Shown here: piece after piece, positions 39,456 to 41,814 of the stretch | Numbering within the stretch: the first letter of the stretch is position 1 | Layout: each line of letters opens with the position of its first letter | Source of the DNA: a virus | IMG/VR virus record: IMGVR_UViG_3300043803_001324 | Coordinates: 1-41,814 of that record | DNA: 41,814 nt | Direction: 5' to 3' (one strand) | The notes under the pieces: model-generated | What the model saw: only the letters and a program-made list of their open reading frames with translations | Told to the model about the DNA's origin: nothing | Database searches by the model: none | Made by a program: the position numbers and the translations under genes

Positions 39456-40462
39456 CCCTTCCCCCGGTTGAGCTTCTCCACGAGAGCCTGCGCCTTCTCC
39501 TTGGTGTAGGCGTACTTGTCGGTTCGGAGGCCGTCCTTGGTGTAGACCCGGTAGATCGGGCGGTTGTGGGCATCGAAGTCCGCGCGGGACTGACCGAGCG
39601 CTTGGTTGCCGGCCGCCTTCTGCTTGATCTTCGACTGGAGCTGCTCTCGCAGCGGCGTGAGGGGGCGCCCGAGCCAATCCTTCTTGACGGGGGCATTCTT
39701 GGCTGCAATGGCGTGGAACTCAGCCGCAGCGCTCTTCATTCCTGCACGGAACTTCTCGGGAGCATGCTCGCGCCAGACACGGAAGGAAGGCGTGTTCGAC
39801 AGCTTCCGGAGAGCGTCCTCGGGCGTGTAATCGCCGCTCGCGACCGAGTCAGCGTACAGCTCGACCTCGTCGCCGAGGCGCGTCTGGAACTCGATGTCTC
39901 GGACAGCATGCTCCCAGGGCACGCTTTGCGCCACTCCCCCAAACACCTGCGACTCGGCACTCTTGCCCCGGGCCTTCCGCGGCGGCATGCCCCGAGTTTC
40001 CTTGGGCTTGCCCCACCGCCCGAACTGCACCAGATACTTCCGGTCTCGATCTGGGACGGTCTTGAAGAACCGATCCTTCTGCCCCAGCGCGAACTGGATG
40101 AAGTGTCGAAGCTCGTGGCGGAGCACGTAGAGCAGCGTTGGCATGCTGTGCGGGTGGAAACGAGTACCAGGGTCGATTTCGATCAGACCGGGAGCCACGA
40201 ACCAGCCGCCCGCACCTCCCAGGGGCCGAACGGTGATGTGCAACAAGCCAATCCCCAACAGCCCATAGGGCATGTCCTGATCGGTGAGGAGCGCCGATGC
40301 CTCGCCTCGCGGGTCCGCGTTCCGCAGGGCCCGCTCTTCCTGGTACCCCCGGAGAGCTTCGACCAAGAGCTTCACCGCCTTCTTGGACAAGGCATCGGGA
40401 ATCTTGATGATCCCGTTCTTGCGGCAGCGCGAGCAGGTGATCTTGGGGCGGCGCTTCAGCAT
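39452..40462 (-). CDS. HExxH metalloprotease-like protein, copy A
   Basis: A 336-residue paralog of the downstream gene. HELRH is at 116-120, with shared blocks TRGMPPRKARGK, HAVRDIEFQTRLGDE and the C-terminal RPIYRVYTKDGLRTDKYAYT then KEKA. It additionally has an N-terminal CSRCRKNG zinc pair that copy B has lost. ATGA overlap with copy B and a 7-nt overlap with the kinase-like gene upstream. Same functional uncertainty. Confidence 0.75.
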   Translation of the reverse strand: MLKRRPKITCSRCRKNGIIKIPDALSKKAVKLLVEALRGYQEERALRNADPRGEASALLTDQDMPYGLLGIGLLHITVRPLGGAGGWFVAPGLIEIDPGTRFHPHSMPTLLYVLRHELRHFIQFALGQKDRFFKTVPDRDRKYLVQFGRWGKPKETRGMPPRKARGKSAESQVFGGVAQSVPWEHAVRDIEFQTRLGDEVELYADSVASGDYTPEDALRKLSNTPSFRVWREHAPEKFRAGMKSAAAEFHAIAAKNAPVKKDWLGRPLTPLREQLQSKIKQKAAGNQALGQSRADFDAHNRPIYRVYTKDGLRTDKYAYTKEKAQALVEKLNRGKG

Positions 40463-41058
40463 CCCTTCCCCGCTCGGATTCGTTGGATCGAAGCCATGCT
40501 GAACACGACATCGAGCAGGATCATGGTGCCGTTCTTGTCTACGCCGAGATTGCGCGGAGCAAACTCGAAGGTGTAGTCGCTGCCGTAGTCTGAAGCGTAG
40601 TCCCGCAAGGTCTCCAGAGCCTCGAACACCCCGGGCGAAACGACGCCCTCAGCGCATTCGAGCACCTTCTCCATCGCAACGTAGCCGAACTGCCGGTCGG
40701 CCCAATGGAGGCCACGCCAGCAGCGCTCCAGCGTGCGGTAGTCCGCCCACGCGACCTTGTTGGCCGCTCGGAGGGGGACTTGGTACCGCGGCATGACGAA
40801 AGCCTCACTGTCCGGCAAGCTGCCCAGCCGGCGCACGTAGGGGATGTGCGGATTCCCGCGCTCGTCCTCCCAGATGCGGGCGAGCAGCTCCTTGCTGAAG
40901 TCCTGCTTGCAGTCCGGGACGATAGCGACTACTCGATCGGGCTTGCCGACGACTTCGTAGACCGTGGCGAACGCGCCCTTTCCGATCTGTCGCAGAGGCG
41001 CCGTGTCGCCGGAGTCCAGATCGGTCAGCACGCCGCGATGGAGAGTCATGTTGCCCAT
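40456..41058 (-). CDS. Protein-kinase-fold protein, possibly inactive
   Basis: A 200-residue protein with a glycine loop QIGKGAFATVYEV (24-36) and a C-lobe element FAPRNLGVDKNGTMILLDVVF like the catalytic and metal loops. The usual VAxK lysine reads VVAIV, the catalytic Asp position appears to be Glu, and DFG appears as DVV. It may therefore be a pseudokinase or a divergent small phage kinase. Shares a base with the second kinase-like gene upstream. Confidence 0.6.
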   Translation of the reverse strand: MGNMTLHRGVLTDLDSGDTAPLRQIGKGAFATVYEVVGKPDRVVAIVPDCKQDFSKELLARIWEDERGNPHIPYVRRLGSLPDSEAFVMPRYQVPLRAANKVAWADYRTLERCWRGLHWADRQFGYVAMEKVLECAEGVVSPGVFEALETLRDYASDYGSDYTFEFAPRNLGVDKNGTMILLDVVFSMASIQRIRAGKGC

Positions 41059-41543
41059 CAGCGAGACGCCTCCTGCGCGTAGTCCAGCATGGCGACGCGC
41101 CCATCATAGATACCCCAGTTCTGCGGCATCCAAGCGTCATCGACGAACCACATGACCTCCTGCGCCGCCGCCAGCTTCCGCACCCAGCCGCGAGGGGCGC
41201 CCCCCGCATAGAAGGGCTTTGCTCGACGCATGATGAGTAGGCGCCCGTCGGCGTAGGTCCCCACGACCGGCACGAGCAGATCTCGCAGCTTCCACCAGTC
41301 ACGGTAGTTCTGCTCTTCGAGCAGGTTCGCACTTCCCTCCGGATCGAGGTCGATCTTGCCTACATGAGCTGCGTCCACGCTCACTACGATCCGCTGACCC
41401 CCTGCGCCAATGATGGGGAAGCCTACGTCCGCGAAGATGGTCTGCATCGTGTGTGGCTGGTATCGCCCAAGCGACTTCCCTGCGAACGTGCTGACCAACT
41501 CTTCGAGAGCGTACACCTTGGCCATGTCGAGGTGCGCGCGCAT
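41058..41543 (-). CDS. Kinase-fold-like protein (aminoglycoside phosphotransferase-type)
   Basis: A 161-residue protein. FPIIGAGGQRIVVSVDAAHV and GKIDLDPEG resemble an N-lobe with glycine loop and lysine, LLEEQNYRDWW gives the helix-C Glu, and PQNWGIYDGRVAMLDYA resembles the Asn/Asp metal-binding segment seen in small phage kinase-like proteins. Start ATG 41543 (another in-frame ATG at 41525). One-base overlap with the helicase stop upstream and with the next gene downstream. Activity uncertain. Confidence 0.55.
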   Translation of the reverse strand: MRAHLDMAKVYALEELVSTFAGKSLGRYQPHTMQTIFADVGFPIIGAGGQRIVVSVDAAHVGKIDLDPEGSANLLEEQNYRDWWKLRDLLVPVVGTYADGRLLIMRRAKPFYAGGAPRGWVRKLAAAQEVMWFVDDAWMPQNWGIYDGRVAMLDYAQEASR

Positions 41544-41814
41544 CAGATGACCCAGATGCGAACGTCTTCGACGGCGCGGGTGACTGCGGTGTAGGCCCAC
41601 TCGCGGGCGAACTGACGGTCGTCCTCGTCCGTGCTGGTCCACTTCCGCTGCATGCTGTACTCCCAGACTACCCCGACCTTCTTCCACTGGCTGCCCTGGC
41701 TCTTGTGGCAGGTCAGGCACTCGCCGTACTCGGCCCACAGGGCCACGTCCGGCCGGATGGCGCCGTACTGGTCGAACAGCTCCTCATCGGACAGCTCCTG
41801 CATCTCCAGTGGCT
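41543..41814 (-). CDS. C-terminal part of a RecD/Dda-like SF1 helicase (truncated by window)
   Basis: The last ~90 residues of a protein whose N-terminus lies beyond the window; the frame is open to position 41814. CLTCHKSQGSQWKKVGVV and REWAYTAVTRAVEDVRIWV correspond to motifs V and VI of the UvrD_C_2 region in RecD2/Dda-type 5'-3' helicases. It is the most upstream gene seen of the minus-strand operon. Confidence 0.8.
   Translation of the reverse strand, partial: PLEMQELSDEELFDQYGAIRPDVALWAEYGECLTCHKSQGSQWKKVGVVWEYSMQRKWTSTDEDDRQFAREWAYTAVTRAVEDVRIWVI

Overview
The window reads as a segment of a high-GC double-stranded DNA tailed phage or prophage. The evidence is very dense coding, genes joined by ATGA/GTGA stop-start overlaps, a complete phage-style DNA metabolism set, a tyrosine integrase, many small zinc-knuckle proteins of unknown function, and no ribosomal, tRNA or housekeeping metabolic genes. 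No capsid, portal, terminase or tail-tube gene is recognisable, so the virion block lies outside the window. The host cannot be named from the sequence.

Layout. (1) 0.1-9.6 kb, plus strand: a von Willebrand A protein, a SNF2-type helicase, a DUF2325-like protein with winged-helix-like repeats, a cysteine-rich protein and a Cas4/AddB-like iron-sulfur nuclease. (2) 9.7-23.6 kb, plus strand: the replication/recombination core. It holds a Sak4-like RecA-fold ATPase with a candidate ssDNA-binding partner, a giant uracil-glycosylase/exonuclease/family A DNA polymerase interrupted by an HNH intein, a UvrD-type helicase, a beta-class DNA methyltransferase and a Rad50/SbcC-like ATPase. (3) 23.6-24.5 kb, minus strand: one isolated beta-rich, fibre-like gene. 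(4) 24.5-31.8 kb, plus strand: a second SNF2 helicase, an AAA+ ATPase, then a cassette of circularly permuted YpsA (SLOG), ADP-ribosylglycohydrolase and calcineurin-like phosphoesterase, followed by small unknown genes. (5) 31.8-32.2 kb: the only long non-coding stretch, rich in hairpins and ending in a promoter. (6) 32.2-35.6 kb: small genes, with a tyrosine recombinase on the opposite strand. (7) 35.5-41.8 kb, minus strand: one long overlapping operon with a HAD/NIF-type phosphatase, two related HExxH metalloprotease-like proteins, two kinase-fold proteins, and the C-terminus of a RecD/Dda-like helicase running off the window.

The most distinctive result is regulatory. Seven plus-strand transcription units start with the same layout: TTGACA/G, a 16-17 bp spacer, a TA-starting -10 hexamer, and a start codon 6-8 nt later. 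Transcription from such sites would begin at or next to the start codon, so these mRNAs should be essentially leaderless, while genes inside operons rely on stop-start coupling. Other points of interest are an intein that splits the polymerase O helix and carries a 79-bp perfect internal repeat, a 79-residue gene containing a family A polymerase motif fragment, a helicase with no ordinary start codon overlapping a small HTH gene, an ADP-ribose-centred cassette that may act against host defence, and a short 'KYAYTKEKA' module shared by three proteins of the minus-strand operon.
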